A stretch of DNA of 64,000 nt from Cricetomys ansorgei (Eukaryota > Chordata > Mammalia > Rodentia > Nesomyidae). Below the pieces are notes generated by a model. The model was not told the origin of the DNA, did no database searches, and saw only the letters and a list, made by a program, of their open reading frames with translations. The position numbers were made by a program, and so were the translations under genes. Of the stretch, positions 1 to 11,975 are shown piece by piece. The stretch spans positions 10,392,001 to 10,456,000 of the forward strand of contig JAMJFZ010001258.1 of the NCBI GenBank assembly GCA_026225945.1, read 5' to 3'. Each line of letters opens with the position of its first letter. The first letter of the stretch is position 1.

Positions 1-343
1 CTCCCTCTTTGTTGATAACCCTCTAAGTCCAGTTAGTGCTGCCTTGTTGACACAGGTGTGGGGCCAACCACTAGAGCATAGAAACCTACTATAGACTACA
101 CCCTCCAAAAATAATAAATCTCTCCCCCTATTGCTCCTCAGTAAAGAATGGAGCCTGGAGATAATCTACTCCATCTGGACCAATATTTTGACTGTCTTGA
201 TTTTGTGCAGACAACCAGAGCTGCTGAGTTCCCAGGTGAGGTAACCATGCCATATTTAGAAGACAGCATTTCACAACACTGTTCTGCATCCTCCAACTTT
301 TACCTTCTTTCAGCCTCCCCTTCTGTAGTGTTGCCTGAGGTTT

Positions 344-439
<96 letters not shown>

Positions 440-890
440 TATAGGTGTCCATTAGAGCTGAATGAATACTCAGTCTCTTGTTCTCAGCACGTTGGCCAGT
501 TATGCAGCTCTCCACTGACTGCTATTCACTACAAAGGAAAGCGTCTGTAATCAAGGTTGAGAGCAGCTTAGGTCCTTGGTTATAAAGATAAATATTTATG
601 TCAATTTGACAGCATAAACATTTAACAAAATTACAATATGAAGTTCTGTCCTAGAGTCTATGAACTTACCAGCCATGGTTTTTGGCCAAGATTGTAGTAC
701 CAGGAGTGAAATTTTCTTCTATGAAGCAGACCTCAAATCCAATCAGAAAGTAGTCAGTTGCCCCGTAACAGTCATGACCCTACTGCAGGAGTAGGCATAT
801 CTTGCTTTGAATGTCAACTTTGCAGCGTGCAGATCTGGTTCTGGGGAAGATGACTGAGGTGTTTTCTTCCCTAGAACTCTTCAAAGCTCT
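1..890 (-). mobile_element. LINE-1 3' UTR, old murine (Lx/L1_Mur-like), antisense
   Basis: Read on the plus strand this is the reverse complement of the long 3' UTR shared by older murine L1 elements. Recognisable blocks are the 'cca..gagca' stretch near 70-85, the 'ttggccagtta' region near 491, the 'caaggttgagagcag' block near 553 and the 'ccaatcagaaagt' block near 738. The same blocks recur in the same order at 6.6-7.7 kb. It is cut by a TG/GA microsatellite at 345-436. The element runs off the left edge. Subfamily and exact right border are not certain. Confidence 0.65.
345..436. repeat. (TG)n(GA)n compound microsatellite
   Basis: About 17 TG units are followed directly by about 28 GA units without interruption. 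It produces two spurious low-complexity reading frames on opposite strands. It lies inside the L1 3' UTR remnant. Confidence 0.97.
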
Positions 891-1105
891 TTCCACTTGC
901 ACAATTTTTAATGAAATTATTGATTTAATTTTTTACTGTAGTACTAAAATTTGTGGGACTTTTTGTTTGTAATTTTCTTTACAACTATGGTCTTTGGTTA
1001 TCTAATGTCCAGGAGGACTGTTTCCAATATTAGTTTATTGTCAACATCTCTTATTTGATAAACATGAATTTGCTTATTTGGTTAAAGATGCTGTTTCATT
1101 TAAGC

Positions 1106-1175
1106 AAAAAGAAGAAGAAGAAGAAGAGGAGGAGGAGGAGGAGGAGGAGGGGGAGAAGGAAGAAGAAGAAGAAAG
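1106..1175. repeat. (GAA)n/(GGA)n polypurine microsatellite
   Basis: An uninterrupted purine run changes from GAA units to GGA units and back to GAA. It lies just before the rodent repeat at 1183. Confidence 0.95.
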
Positions 1176-1182
1176 ACAGACT

Positions 1183-1560
1183 TTATTCTTGTTTGATTTC
1201 TGTTGCTATGATAAACACCATGACCAAAGGTAACTTGGGGAGGAAAAGTCTCACTACATCCTTCAGGTTACAAGCCATCATCAAACACGCAGGAGAGGAG
1301 GCAGGAACCATAAAGAGAAGCTGCTAGCTTGCTCTCCCTTCCTGGCTTGTGTAGCCCACTTATATGATACAAGCCAGGACTGCTTCTCAGTGGTGGCATC
1401 ACCTACAGTGGGATGGTCATCCCACGTCAATCATAATCAAGGCCATGTCTCACAGATATGACCGCAGGGCAATCTGATGGAGGTAATCACCTCAGCTAAC
1501 TCTGGACTATGTCAAGTTGTGAGCTAAATATTTCACAGAACTGTCCCTAAAGAATTTCAC
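1183..1560 (+). mobile_element. Rodent interspersed repeat ('gttgctatgataaacacc' family)
   Basis: It starts with the phrase 'ttgctatgataaacaccatg' and ends near 'atgtcaagttgtgagctaaa', the two ends of a very common rodent repeat. The middle matches the usual order (lid of 'acttggggagga', 'agccaggactgc', 'gtggtggcatcacc'). Related copies lie at 10148, 35695 and 37650. I recognise the family from its sequence but do not assert a Repbase name. Confidence 0.7.
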
Positions 1561-1878
1561 AATATATCCACCCCAATCTGGAGGAAGTATATGGAAGATG
1601 TACAAATATTAAATAAATACACTAGCTCATATTTAATTACCTTAAGAATGGTAAGGGAAGATGATATGTCTGTATAATATATACAGAAAAATCTGTTTTT
1701 GCATACAGAAAACAGTAGAGAGACTCATATCAAAACATTAACTATAGTTACTTATGTCTAAAGAAGCACAACTATCAAGATTGGGATGAAAATATTGCTA
1801 AATTTCTTACAGAGATAGCTTAAGCTCTCAACTTGACATAGCCTATGTATATAATCCTTAGCTCAATATATATATATA

Positions 1879-1915
<37 letters not shown>

Positions 1916-3223
1916 CTCAGCTAATTTTATATATTATATCACATATAATATATATATTAAACATCCCTCATGTTAATGGCTCTTAGGAACTATCAAGGTC
2001 AAAGACTTTGTATATACATATAAAAATAAATAGCAATATATACATGAATAACTTTAAAATAAATCTTTTAGGGCTACAATATGGGAGAGATTGGGTCCCA
2101 AATATATGATAACATGGTACTAAAACATTCACTTTTTCAGAAATTTAATTCTATTATTTTTTCACAAATAAGGGGTTAAAAACATGCTTTAAATGTATTT
2201 TTATGGTCATTCTTGATTTTGTTTCTATTGCCTCCTATTGAAAATATTCCAATTAATTCTACTTAAAGTGGGCAATAGTTGACTTATAGACATGCAGAAT
2301 ACAGTCAATGCGCTAAAGGGAGGCGAACAATAGTGACTGGATTAGAAAATCAACTATGTCAGTTTCTGTAGAGAAATTCTAGTCATCATTCATGTTGATT
2401 GATTAATCTATCTTTGAACATATTTATTGATCATCTTCTACAGCCAAAGCATGGTGCCAAACATCACTGCATGAAATCATACTTAGCCGATCCTACTCTA
2501 ATAATTTCTGGCTTGATGGATGGAAACTCATTCATCCAAATATAGTACATATTTTAATGAGTTGGTGATAATGACCTGAGAAAAATTTTCATAAATTTCT
2601 CCCACAAGGTGTTTGCAGACCATGTGGCTTCCCTGTGAAGGACACTTTTAGTATTAATAAGTAATAGCAAATAAGAAAATGAGTGAAGAAAGAGTGTCCA
2701 GGATGTACACATAAAGGAGACCTGTTGATTAATAGTGCAAGAATAATAGCGTATTGTTAAGACATGAGAATGTGAAGAGGGTTGTAGAAGTTAATGGAAG
2801 TCAGACTGCTTTGCTCTGAAGACTATTTTAAAAGCAGAAGCTCATTCTATTGTAGTAGAATGCATTGGAAGAACTTAAGCACTGTTGCCATGGTTAGATT
2901 TCAGCTGGATGGCTGAACTTAACAGAAGACAGCGCTAACAGATGTTATAGAATTATCTTCCTGTGTCCTTAGTTATGGAAAAAGTAGTGCTCATCTACAT
3001 ACTCAGATCAAGCATGATCTGAAACATAAATACTTTGTTGAAGAGTGGAGTTCCTTTCCTTACAGAATTTATCTCAGTTCCTAACTAGGAACACATTGAA
3101 ACATGTGTGGACATGATCTATGCTACACTTTATAAGAGATATTCAACAAAAGCTCCAGAAAATCATACACTTCTAGTTTTCTTTTAGATACCCCATGCAT
3201 ATTGAGAATTTTTATACATTCTT
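1561..3223. other. No gene seen; AT-rich unassigned DNA
   Basis: No supported coding frame, RNA gene or SINE. It contains the TA tract at 1866-1913. A stretch near 2405-2530 resembles an old MIR or L2-like remnant, but too weakly to call. Confidence 0.5.
1866..1961. repeat. (TA)n microsatellite and AT-rich extension
   Basis: TA dinucleotides run from 1866 to 1913 with one interruption, followed by further TATA-rich sequence to about 1961. Confidence 0.9.
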
Positions 3224-3414
3224 TAATTTCTTTTTTCCCTTTTTTTCTTTTCTTTTCTTTCTTTCTTTTTTTCGATTCAGGGTTTCTCTGTTGAAACTCT
3301 GGCTATCCTGGAACTCACTCTGTAGGCGAGGCTGGCTTCAAACTCATAGAGATCCATGTGCCTCTGCCTCCCAAGTGCTGGGATTGAAGGCCTGTGCTAC
3401 CACCACTCGGCTTT
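3224..3414 (-). mobile_element. B1 SINE, antisense
   Basis: A T/C-rich run (3224-3272), the reversed A-tail, leads into the reverse complement of B1: 'agggtttctctgt' near 3280, 'ctggaactcactctgtag' near 3307, 'gcctcccaagtgctggga' near 3366, ending at 'ccaccactcggct'. It is nearly full length. The pol III promoter side is at the high coordinate. Confidence 0.95.
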
Positions 3415-5007
3415 AGTTTTATTTTCTCTTAAGTTTTGTTTTTGTTATTACTTTCGGGAAAGGCCTTTCCTCATAGTCCAGGCTATTTCTGATCTTTCTA
3501 TATAGTGCAAACAAATCTCAAAATTAGAATTTTCTTGCCTCAGTAACTGAAGTGCTAGAATTCAATACAGGCTGCCAAATATAATCCCTTTTCTCTTCAT
3601 TTCAATTTAAATTATAATTCTATCAGACAAAGACTAAGTATTTCTATAAAAACTTTAAGTTTGGTATTAATTTTCTTAATCTAATATTTAATACTAAGAA
3701 TATTAATACTAATTAAGAATTCTACCTTTTCACTAGAAAAACACAACCAGGGTGATTATTAATATAAATTCATAATGTTTATGGTAAATCAACTGTTGTG
3801 GTAGTGCTAATGATTACTGCTTCTGAAAGTTTATACTTATTTGATGTCCTAATCTTTAATGTGTGTGATACTTGTGACTTTCTTCTAGTCAATGCTCAGG
3901 TTATTAAAACAATGGAATGCATAATGAATACTTACAAGGCATCCATTTATACATATTTCTTAGACAGAATTAACAGTTTGGGCTTTGGAATTGGTTGGTT
4001 TTATTTAGGAAGACACAGTTGTTAATTTCTCTAGTGAATACCCACCCTGTTGTCCTTCATCTTGCCAGTGTCAGGGATAGTATTTCAGGCTTAAGTTACA
4101 AGATTTCATTGTCGACTAATTGCAGATTAGGTGCCTTTTGCGCCCTTACACCCTAATCCGGGTGTTGTGTTATTTGAAATTTTCTTTTTGCAAATTCAGT
4201 ACTTTGTGTTCCTTCAAGCCTTGCTAAGGCTATTCACTATCCCATTTGCAAGTTTGTCGCAAAATATGATTTATTTTCAATCTTTTGCAAATTATGGGGA
4301 TGTTGTTGCCACTGAAGTATGAAGATTGTGAGACAAAGTTCAAATGCATAATATCGCAAATGTCTTTAAATTACTTTATGTATGCTGTTCACAGCCCAAT
4401 TAACATAAATAATACTGGTATTAGTTCATTGATTCTCAAAAGAATTAAGATGCATAGGCAGATCATAGGAGAAAAATGTTCTCACAGAAAGAAAATGCCA
4501 GAGACTCGGTACCAAAAGTGGCTCAGCTACCTCTGAACACTAAATAATAAGTACAGAAGTTCTGAGTCACAAGAGACCTTTTTACTGTTGTTCTCTGTCT
4601 TACCTGCTGTCTGAATTTTCACAGAGAGTCATAAAGTATGCTTCCTGAATGGATAAACCATCATCCATTTGGAACAATTTTCTTCTGATGTCAGTGATCA
4701 GCCCACATAGGAGAAATTAATCATGGTAAATGAGCGCTCCATTTAATGGTATCCATCATTTCTGAAAATCAAGAAAGCTTAAATTAAGAAACATCCCTGA
4801 AAATTGTGGCCCTCAGAAAATCAGTTCTTCAAGATACAGTTCTCAAAATGAATCATCTCTGTAGCTAGTTCTTAGCAAGAGAAATAGTTACACAACAGGC
4901 TAAAACAGCCCAAGCATAGTTTCAACATACCGTTGTCCCAAGTGGAGGTTAGTAGTGAAGAAATGTACAATTAGTTAAAGTAGACATCTTATGTCCTTAA
5001 ACACTAA

Positions 5008-5010
<3 letters not shown>
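3415..5010. other. No gene seen; unassigned AT-rich DNA
   Basis: Short open frames of 60-83 codons occur at 3798-4536, but they have no recognisable domain and no splice context. Their lengths are expected by chance in this composition. Confidence 0.5.

Positions 5011-5053
<43 letters not shown>
5011..5053. repeat. (CA)n microsatellite
   Basis: About 21 perfect CA units. Confidence 0.98.
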
Positions 5054-5055
<2 letters not shown>

Positions 5056-5109
5056 CAATTTCTGAATCTTAGCTAAGACTGATCAGGTTCTTCTTATGTG
5101 TCAGCCTGG

Positions 5110-5275
5110 ACTATTCCCAGATTACAATGTGTTCTTTACAACAAATCCCGCTAGTGCATGGTATTATTATTATCTTAATGTTATAGGTGAGGGATTAGAG
5201 ACAATAAAATGTTAAGCAATTTAAGCAAAAATCAAAACTCAGGTACTGAAGAAGCTAGGATCTAGGCAGGGAAAT
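5110..5275 (-). mobile_element. MIR SINE, antisense
   Basis: It follows the reverse complement of MIR in order: 'attattattatc' near 5163, a diverged form of the 'ttacagatgaggaaactgag' core at 5180-5207, then 'aagcaattt' and a diverged tail. About 30% divergence by eye, as expected for a MIR in a rodent. Confidence 0.6.
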
Positions 5276-6587
5276 TGCAACATGAACAAAATACCAACTT
5301 TTAATATAATAGAAGTTGGGAAGGTTTTGTAACCACTCAGAACTGGCGCTGAAAACTCACTAGTACCCAGTTAAGGATGGGTTTGCGGAATTTATATTAA
5401 TAGGCGTCTGTGTTCTGCAGAGAAAGATGAGAAGCAAGGACTGCCATTGTGAACAAGCAACCTAGATCTCAAATCGAGGCCTCAGTTTCAAGGCCACATT
5501 TTTACCAGTGCTCCTACCGTGAGTCACTTAATCCAAATTCAAATCCATGTCTACAGATTGATGCCGCTAGCATGGGTGCAGGGCTTTATCTGTAACCACG
5601 GTAAACTAAGGACACCATCTGTCCTTTCTCTCACTATAGCTCCAACCACCTCACATGGATCACTGTAATCTATTCCCCTTGCATTTTAATAATTTCTCAA
5701 TTCTAGGGTGAGAAACTGAATTCGCATCATGTGTAATCTACTGTACGGGTTACTTTACCAGTGGCATGGAACAAGAGAAACTTTAAATGTGAATTGCATG
5801 CTCTAGCAAGGTCATGACCCCTCCAAGCCTTTAGAGGAGGCTCTTTCTTTATTTCCTCAGACTTGTAGCAACATCACACATAGCTTGGCCCATGGCTGCA
5901 TAACTCCAGTTCCTATGTCTATCTTAACTCTGGAAGTCCCCGTCTATAAGCCTTTTGTCTCTGTCTTACAAGGATATCAGTTACATTAGATTATGGAACA
6001 CTTTGATGTCTTTTACTCGGTTATATCTCCAAATACCATTTCCAGATAAGGTCACATTCACAGATACTGGCAAATGTAACTTCAATACATCTTCATAGTA
6101 CTACAATTCAAATCATATAAATATGCATAGAAGCTTGAGAGTGTCAAACCATATAGGAAGAATTTTAGCTTAAATTGCATACAATTGTATGTATTGTTGC
6201 TTTTACTCTGATGTGTGGTTTCTCTTAGTCCCACAGAGTACTTATTTCCATAGTTGAGTCAAGACTTTCCCTTCATCCTCTTCATAAAAGATGTATTATG
6301 TATATTTTAAAAGACTACATTGTTCATTCTGTTCTTAGATTACATCATCTTTCAGATCACTTTAAAGAGATACATACAATAAACCCCTTCCATTGTGTTT
6401 TAAAGTTCTGTAGGTCTTGGATCCTTACTGTCACCTAGGCACCATGTGCATCAGCTCTTAACAGGCAAAACTGCCCAATCTCTTTCAACCTCTGATCTGT
6501 TTAGTACGTCCATAGCTTTTCACATCCCAAAATGCTGTCTAGCAAAGTCCATCATGTAACTCTTCAGGATGGATTCTATTTTATTTT
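5276..6587. other. No gene seen; unassigned DNA
   Basis: No coding frame, SINE or LTR that I can support. Frames are short and interrupted on both strands. Confidence 0.5.
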
Positions 6588-8396
6588 TATGTTTAGAAAT
6601 TTTTTTCTATTTTTTTATTGAGGAATTCATATACCTTCATGTTTTGAATAAATGTACCCAACATTCCCTTCTCTGCAGTTCCTCCTATGCCAGCCAACCG
6701 CTCTTCCTTCTTAAATTCATATTTTATCTCTTCCTGTACTAAATCCACTTAGTGTTCCCCGTATGACTATCTACTAGCATATAGATAAACTTTCAAGGAC
6801 TCTGTCCCTGAGGAAAACTGACACACACTACCAGCAGATGTCAATCACTCTCATCTTCTCAGCTGCGGGTGAAACTCATGAGCTCCTTCCTCATTCATCC
6901 TGGAGTTTCGTCTAGCTTGGTCTTGTGCAGGTCTCGTGCATGCAGTTGCAGCTTTTGTGAGTTCAGCTTTCAAAGTCACTTTCCTATCCATCAGATACTG
7001 TTTTACTGCAGTTGTCCATGACTTCTAGCCATTACTGTCTTTATCCCTTCTCTTCCACAGTGATCCCTCTGCCTTAGAAAGAAGAGGTGTGGTATGGCTA
7101 TTCCATTTAGAGCTGAGCACTTCTCAGCCTTTCATTCTCTGAACATTAACCAGTTGTATGTCTGTTTATTAATTGCCATCAACTGCTTCACTGAAGAAGG
7201 TTGACAGATGCACTAATTTATGGGTATACATATAAGATCTTAGAGTACATTTCATTATTTTATTTGTTTAGCAAACTGATATTAGATTCTTCCTTAGGAT
7301 CTCTGACCTAACTAGTACTGGGGTTTGGGTCCAGTTAACAGTACCAGGCCTGAGTTCTTTTTTATGGAGTGGGCTTTAAAACCAATCAGAAAGTGATTGG
7401 TTACTCCCATAATATTTGTGCCACTATTGTACCTGTTGACACATCTTACCAGCCTACTTATTATTGTAGTTTGAAGGATTCACAGCTTCATAAGACTGTT
7501 GATGTCTTGTCTTGTTCAGTAGTATTGATAGCAAATGCAGGCACCGTGAAAGCTAGCCAGTTGAAACGAACAAGTCAGTATACCAATGTGATACTGTAGC
7601 CTGTGAATCAGATATGTGGTACCTTCAGCAATAGGGTCTTACAAGTTCTGGATGATAATAAAAAACATTGATAACTATGCAATGCTTATGAAGGGTCTAT
7701 AGGATACCACTGAATAGCAAGTTTTTAAGAGGTAAGCCATATCTCTCATTGTTCTTTTTATTTGATACCTTAGGGTGTCTGAAAGAGGCATTCTTCACTG
7801 GTTATGTCTGTTTATGATTCATTCATTTTTTAGTGGCTTGATAGTTTGTTGATTTTTAGTATTATACTGAAAAATACATCATTCAGTAATATTCTGTTGG
7901 ATAGTATTTCATAATTTATTAATCTGTTTATCTACTGAAGGATAATTACTTCTAATTTATTGGTGATTTTGAATATATCAGCATCTGATTTTAATGTGTA
8001 GTGTTTGTATAAATGTAATTTTTCAAGTTAATTGACTAAATATTTAGAAATTCAGTTTAAGGATTCTGTTACAACAAGGTCATATTAATCTGAAGAAGAT
8101 CAAAACCATCTTTCCAAGTCTGTGTACCATTTTGTGTTTACATCAACAATGGACACGAGTGTTTCTCACTTTTCAATCTCACCATCAGTTGGTATCAGCA
8201 TTTTGGACTTGAGCCACTGTAATAAGTAACTAGCAAACTTTCATTATTTTCTTAATTTCTATTTCCCCAATGAAAAGCTTTGAATGACTTATTGTGTGTT
8301 TATTTCTCATCTGTGTATATTCTGTTAAGAAAAGCTTATTTAGATCTCTTGCTCATTTTAACAGTTTGGTTGATTGTATTCTGATTTTTGAGTGGA
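6588..8396 (-). mobile_element. LINE-1, 3' UTR plus degenerate ORF2 end, antisense
   Basis: The low-coordinate end has 'tttttattgaggaattcat', the reverse complement of an old L1 3' end. From 6650 to about 7740 the sequence follows the murine L1 3' UTR in reverse (for example 'ccagttgtatgtctgt' near 7152, 'aatcagaaagtgattggtta' at 7383 and 'gcaatagggtcttac' near 7628). From 7740 to 8396 it resembles the reversed ORF2 3' end of mammalian L1 ('atcaacaatgg', 'ttgctcatttt'). All frames are broken. It ends at a microsatellite. Confidence 0.72.
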
Positions 8397-8428
8397 TATA
8401 TCTATCTATCCATCTATCTCTCTCTCTC

Positions 8429-8487
<59 letters not shown>

Positions 8488-8606
8488 TCAAACTATGAAT
8501 AATAAATCAGAGGATGATATATTTGGGATATATATATATATATGTGCGTATATATACATATGTTATGTGTCTGTGTATATATTTATTTATTTATTTATTT
8601 ATTTTA
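8397..8606. repeat. Compound microsatellites (TATC)n(TC)n(TA)n and (TA)n...(ATTT)n
   Basis: A TATC/TC stretch at 8397-8430 leads into about 25 TA units to 8482. A second TA/TG array covers about 8529-8580 and passes into ATTT units to about 8606. The open frame across this block is low complexity and not a gene. Confidence 0.95.
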
Positions 8607-8773
8607 GGTTATCAGACAAGTATTTCTTATAGATATTAATTCTAGGTTTGAGGGATAAAACTAATTTTCAGAAACTAAATAACAAGAAAGAGGTGTGATG
8701 ACTTTTTTTTCCAATATAGTCTAATATGGTGTTCAGTTTCATTAAACCTATTAACCCCTTTATGTTACAATCA

Positions 8774-8992
8774 TTTTTAAAGATTTATTTAATTAGGTAT
8801 ATGTGGATGTGGACATGTGCTGATGTGTACATATGAGCACAGGAATATGTGGGTGCCCGAAGAGATTGTCATACTTTCTGGAGCTAGATTACAGATGGTT
8901 GTTAACATCCTTATATGGGTAGTGGGAATAGAACGCCAGGCCTCTGATAGAGGAGTATAAACTCTTAACCACTGAATCATCTATGTCACAAA
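8774..8992 (-). mobile_element. B3-type SINE, antisense
   Basis: It begins with a reversed 'aaataaatctt' tail, passes through a reversed TG-rich region ('gggtgcccga' near 8850), 'ctggagctagattacag' near 8878 and ends in a reversed tRNA-like head ('cttaaccactgaatcatct' near 8964). Order and length fit B3. Confidence 0.88.
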
Positions 8993-9696
8993 TATTTTTA
9001 CAACCACCAACCATCATATAATTTTTAAAATAATGTAACCTATAGATGTAAAACAAAGCAAATCAATTCTGTGTGATGTGGAGAAAAAGCAAAAGACTTA
9101 AGAAGAGAAAATAAATTATTGTGTTTATTATGTGTGGATAGCTGTGCATGATTACATGAGACTACAATGTTAGTACTGACTGTGGCATCTGCTTATAATA
9201 TAATACATTTGTATTTAAAAAATAAGAACCCTTCCTACACGCGATACCTGGAAAATTTAAAGTGAATTTATTGCAGAAGACATTAGAATACAATCCAATG
9301 TCAGATTGTTTGTCATTAGCCAACTTGATATGTTTGAGTAGAAAACAGAAAAGAAGATAAGGTTTTTTTCAAATGGGAAAAATGTGTCAGGGTAAATGGT
9401 AGAGTCTGGAAGGATAGAAATGTGGACACAATATGTCTTTGTAAACAAAAATGATTCTAAATTCACAGAGGACTTGGCAAAAATCTATGCAGGATAAAGC
9501 TCATCACTGAAGGCACTGAAGAAGTAGTTCTGCAATCCCTCCACCCAGTGTGAATGTCTAAATCACACTTTTCCTTCCCCAGCATTCCCTCATTCTAAAA
9601 CAGCATATTAACTGTTCACATTCTCAATGAATAATTTGCCCTTTCTTATTAACATGGAACTCTATAACAGTTTCCTCGGAGATTGAAACATTCCAT
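8993..9696. other. No gene seen; unassigned DNA
   Basis: A-rich, no supported gene or repeat. One 69-codon frame on the minus strand (9257-9466) has no recognisable domain. Confidence 0.5.
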
Positions 9697-10135
9697 TGTG
9701 CAGGAAGCTTCTTAAACAGGAAGGCATACAGCACAGAATAACTTCAGGTAGTCCCTGAAACTGGCCAGATTCGCTAGGCACCTCCCTGCCAGAGTAAGGT
9801 ATAAAAGCTGAGTCATTCTCATAGAAGAAGAACTAACCTGGAAGGAAGAATGAGAGGAGCCAAGCAGCAAAGAAAACTCTTGAGACCAGACCAGAAAAGA
9901 CACTATCCAACTTGCTGAGCTACCCCCACTTTGTTACCTATAACTCATGCCAGGGTGATCTTTGGTGATTCAGCTCTCTTTGAGTCACTTCTGCTCCTGT
10001 GAGTAATCCCTCATCCATACTCTCATAAATAACCCCAATAAAACTCATTGGCTCACCGATTTGGACTTCGGTCATATCCTTACTTCTGTCTGTCATGGGC
10101 TCCATTTCTAGAGTCAGTAGATTTGTATGTCTCTC
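9697..10135 (+). mobile_element. Endogenous retrovirus LTR (solo, rodent)
   Basis: A typical LTR layout on the plus strand. It opens with 'tgtgcaggaagcttcttaaa' at 9697, has a TATA box 'tataaaag' at 9800-9807 and a poly(A) signal 'aataaa' at 10037-10042 followed by a U5-like region. No internal retroviral sequence flanks it, so it is probably a solo LTR. Borders are approximate and I do not assign a family. The opposite-strand frames at 9712-10243 are shadows. Confidence 0.72.
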
Positions 10136-10147
10136 CAGGAAAAGCAT

Positions 10148-10510
10148 TGTTTGTTCTTTTGTTACTGTGACCAAATTTCTGATGAGAAGCAACTTAGGAG
10201 AGGAAGAGTTCATTTTGTCATGTTGATTGAGGGTCCAGTGCATTACAATGGGGATGTGTAGCCATGGGTAAAGCTCTTATCTAAGTCAGCAGTAGTAGGC
10301 TGCTTGCTCATATATAGATAGAGAAGAATCCCTACTATCAACTAATTTTTGCCTTTTATTCAGTCTAGGACATCAGACCCTGAGATGATACCACTCACAT
10401 TAATTTCTCCTTGAATTAAGCCTCTTTGGGAATTCCCTCACAGATGCACACAAATATATGCTTCCCTAATGGCATGGGTCTGTCTTAATCCAATCAAGTG
10501 AACAAAACCA
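10148..10510 (+). mobile_element. Rodent interspersed repeat (same family as 1183)
   Basis: It begins 'tttgttcttttgttactgtg', carries 'gaagcaacttaggagagga' near 10187 and 'gaattccctcacagatgcac' near 10430, and ends near 'caaaaccaaa'. This is the ordering of the rodent 'gttactgtgaccaaa' repeat family. It starts directly after the LTR. Confidence 0.65.
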
Positions 10511-11262
10511 AAATCATACAATTGAACAATATTTTAAATTATTTAAAATTTTTAATTGACATCAAGAAAAATGTTGAAAATCACTGTAGTAGAGCTTATA
10601 TTTATCTAATTCATAGCCTTGAGTAAAATGAGTTTTATCTTGGGTAGGTAAAGAGTTTTAGGAAAGTTAATAAAAATAGGTGTTATCATAAAAGTTGTAT
10701 ACTTTATACTTAAGGCCAAGATGAGCTCAAACTATTGAAGTCACCCACTGCTTTCTCCACTATTGAAATCAACACTGTTACTGAAAGTTCGTAGCTTCAG
10801 TGACACTGAAGTATTGGCCGAACGCATGTATTGCTCTCGACTTAATGAATATGCATTAAATAATGTTCTATGTATTAAACAAAAGCCTGGCAGTTATTTA
10901 TGTAATCAAAATACACCCTTCTCCTTAACTGTCTGTCTACATGATTATAACTCATAAAAAATATTCAGTATTTGTGGCTAAAAGAATTCTAACCCAGGCA
11001 GCATGGCCATAGCCTATATTTGAATTTCCTTGGCATGAAAATTGTAAGTTTATCATGGACCGGCTTTAACAGTTGTGCATTTGATAGATTTAGACCCTGT
11101 GCTGTCAAAAATGCATTGTGTTTATTAGTGCTCACTGTTGCTCTCTTCCTTTTTGTAAGATGATTTTTCATCAAATTAACCAAGACTAAAATCCTACTTA
11201 AGCTAGAATGGGAGTACAGGATGTACTAGGCTTTTTGAAGCAATTCAAAATGAAAAATAAGA
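10511..11262. other. No gene seen; unassigned DNA
   Basis: AT-rich with short broken frames only. It leads up to the CTCF-type motif. Confidence 0.45.
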
Positions 11263-11277
11263 CCACCAGGTGGCAGT
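11263..11277 (+). promoter_or_regulatory. Perfect match to the CTCF core motif
   Basis: The 15 bases 'ccaccaggtggcagt' fit every position of the vertebrate CTCF core consensus CCASYAGRKGGCRSY. The surrounding sequence is not a recognisable SINE, so this does not look like one of the CTCF motifs spread by rodent B2. CTCF binds such sites as an insulator and loop anchor, and motif direction (here plus) decides loop polarity. Binding itself is inference. Confidence 0.6.
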
Positions 11278-11290
11278 ATAACCTGCAAGC

Positions 11291-11739
11291 TTTTTTTTTT
11301 TTTCAGGTCGACAGGTGGGGAAAGACGCAGTGGGAGACCATCAGAGGCCATGATTGGGCAGTGCCACACAGAAGGAAGGGTAACCAGGAATTTGTGGGGG
11401 TCAGAGAACGCTAGAAAGGGAGTAAGGATCTAACTGTTGTTATCCAGCCGTTTTGAGAGGAGTCCTTGGCTCAGAGAGCTGCAGAAGACCGCAGAGGCTT
11501 GGGCTTTCTTTGTGCAGGGGTTCATCTTATCTACGCAAGCAGATGTTGGGCTCAGCTTCTCAGAACATAGTATGCGAAGCAAACAGGCTTAAAAAGACAA
11601 AAACAAATCGGCCTGTACCGGTTAACTATAAAACAATTGCATGTTTGAAATGTAAGTTTGGTGCTAGGGAGCCTTTGAGGCCTGGATTTCAGTCGGTTGT
11701 GTCGAAATGGCAACTGAAAAACCAATGAACTTCAGTCAG
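11291..11739 (+). other. Moderately CpG-containing segment with a 3' splice-site-like start
   Basis: Thirteen T residues (11291-11303) are followed by CAG (11304-11306), the form of a strong 3' splice acceptor. Downstream sequence keeps several CpGs (around 11308, 11325, 11409, 11451, 11608, 11619, 11693, 11703) in a CpG-poor window. No donor or coding frame with a known domain is seen. It could be an old LTR or a non-coding exon. Confidence 0.25.
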
Positions 11740-11945
11740 GAGTCAGAGTCTGAGGCATTGACTGGATCTTTTCTAGAGCTGCATGACCTCTGTCAACTCT
11801 GTATCTTTAACAACTTCAGAGATTTAGGTTGGAGCAAGGGAATTGAAAAAGGCAATGTAGGACTGGCATAAAGATTAAATGAGATGACATAGTAATCTAA
11901 ACGTCAGGTTCATCATACATGCCTGGAAAATATTAGTTGTTTTCA
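11740..11945 (+). mobile_element. MIR SINE, sense
   Basis: The order matches MIR: 'gagctgcatgacctctgtc' near 11778, a diverged 'cagtttcctcatctg' equivalent, 'aagattaaatgagatgaca' at 11871-11889, and 'catgcctggaaaatattagt' near 11920. Confidence 0.75.
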
Positions 11946-11975
11946 TGATTCTTTCTCATATATTGGAAAACCATA

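Noticed and set aside
8294..8632. 112-codon frame rich in Ile/Tyr
   Set aside because: Translation of TATC/TA microsatellites.
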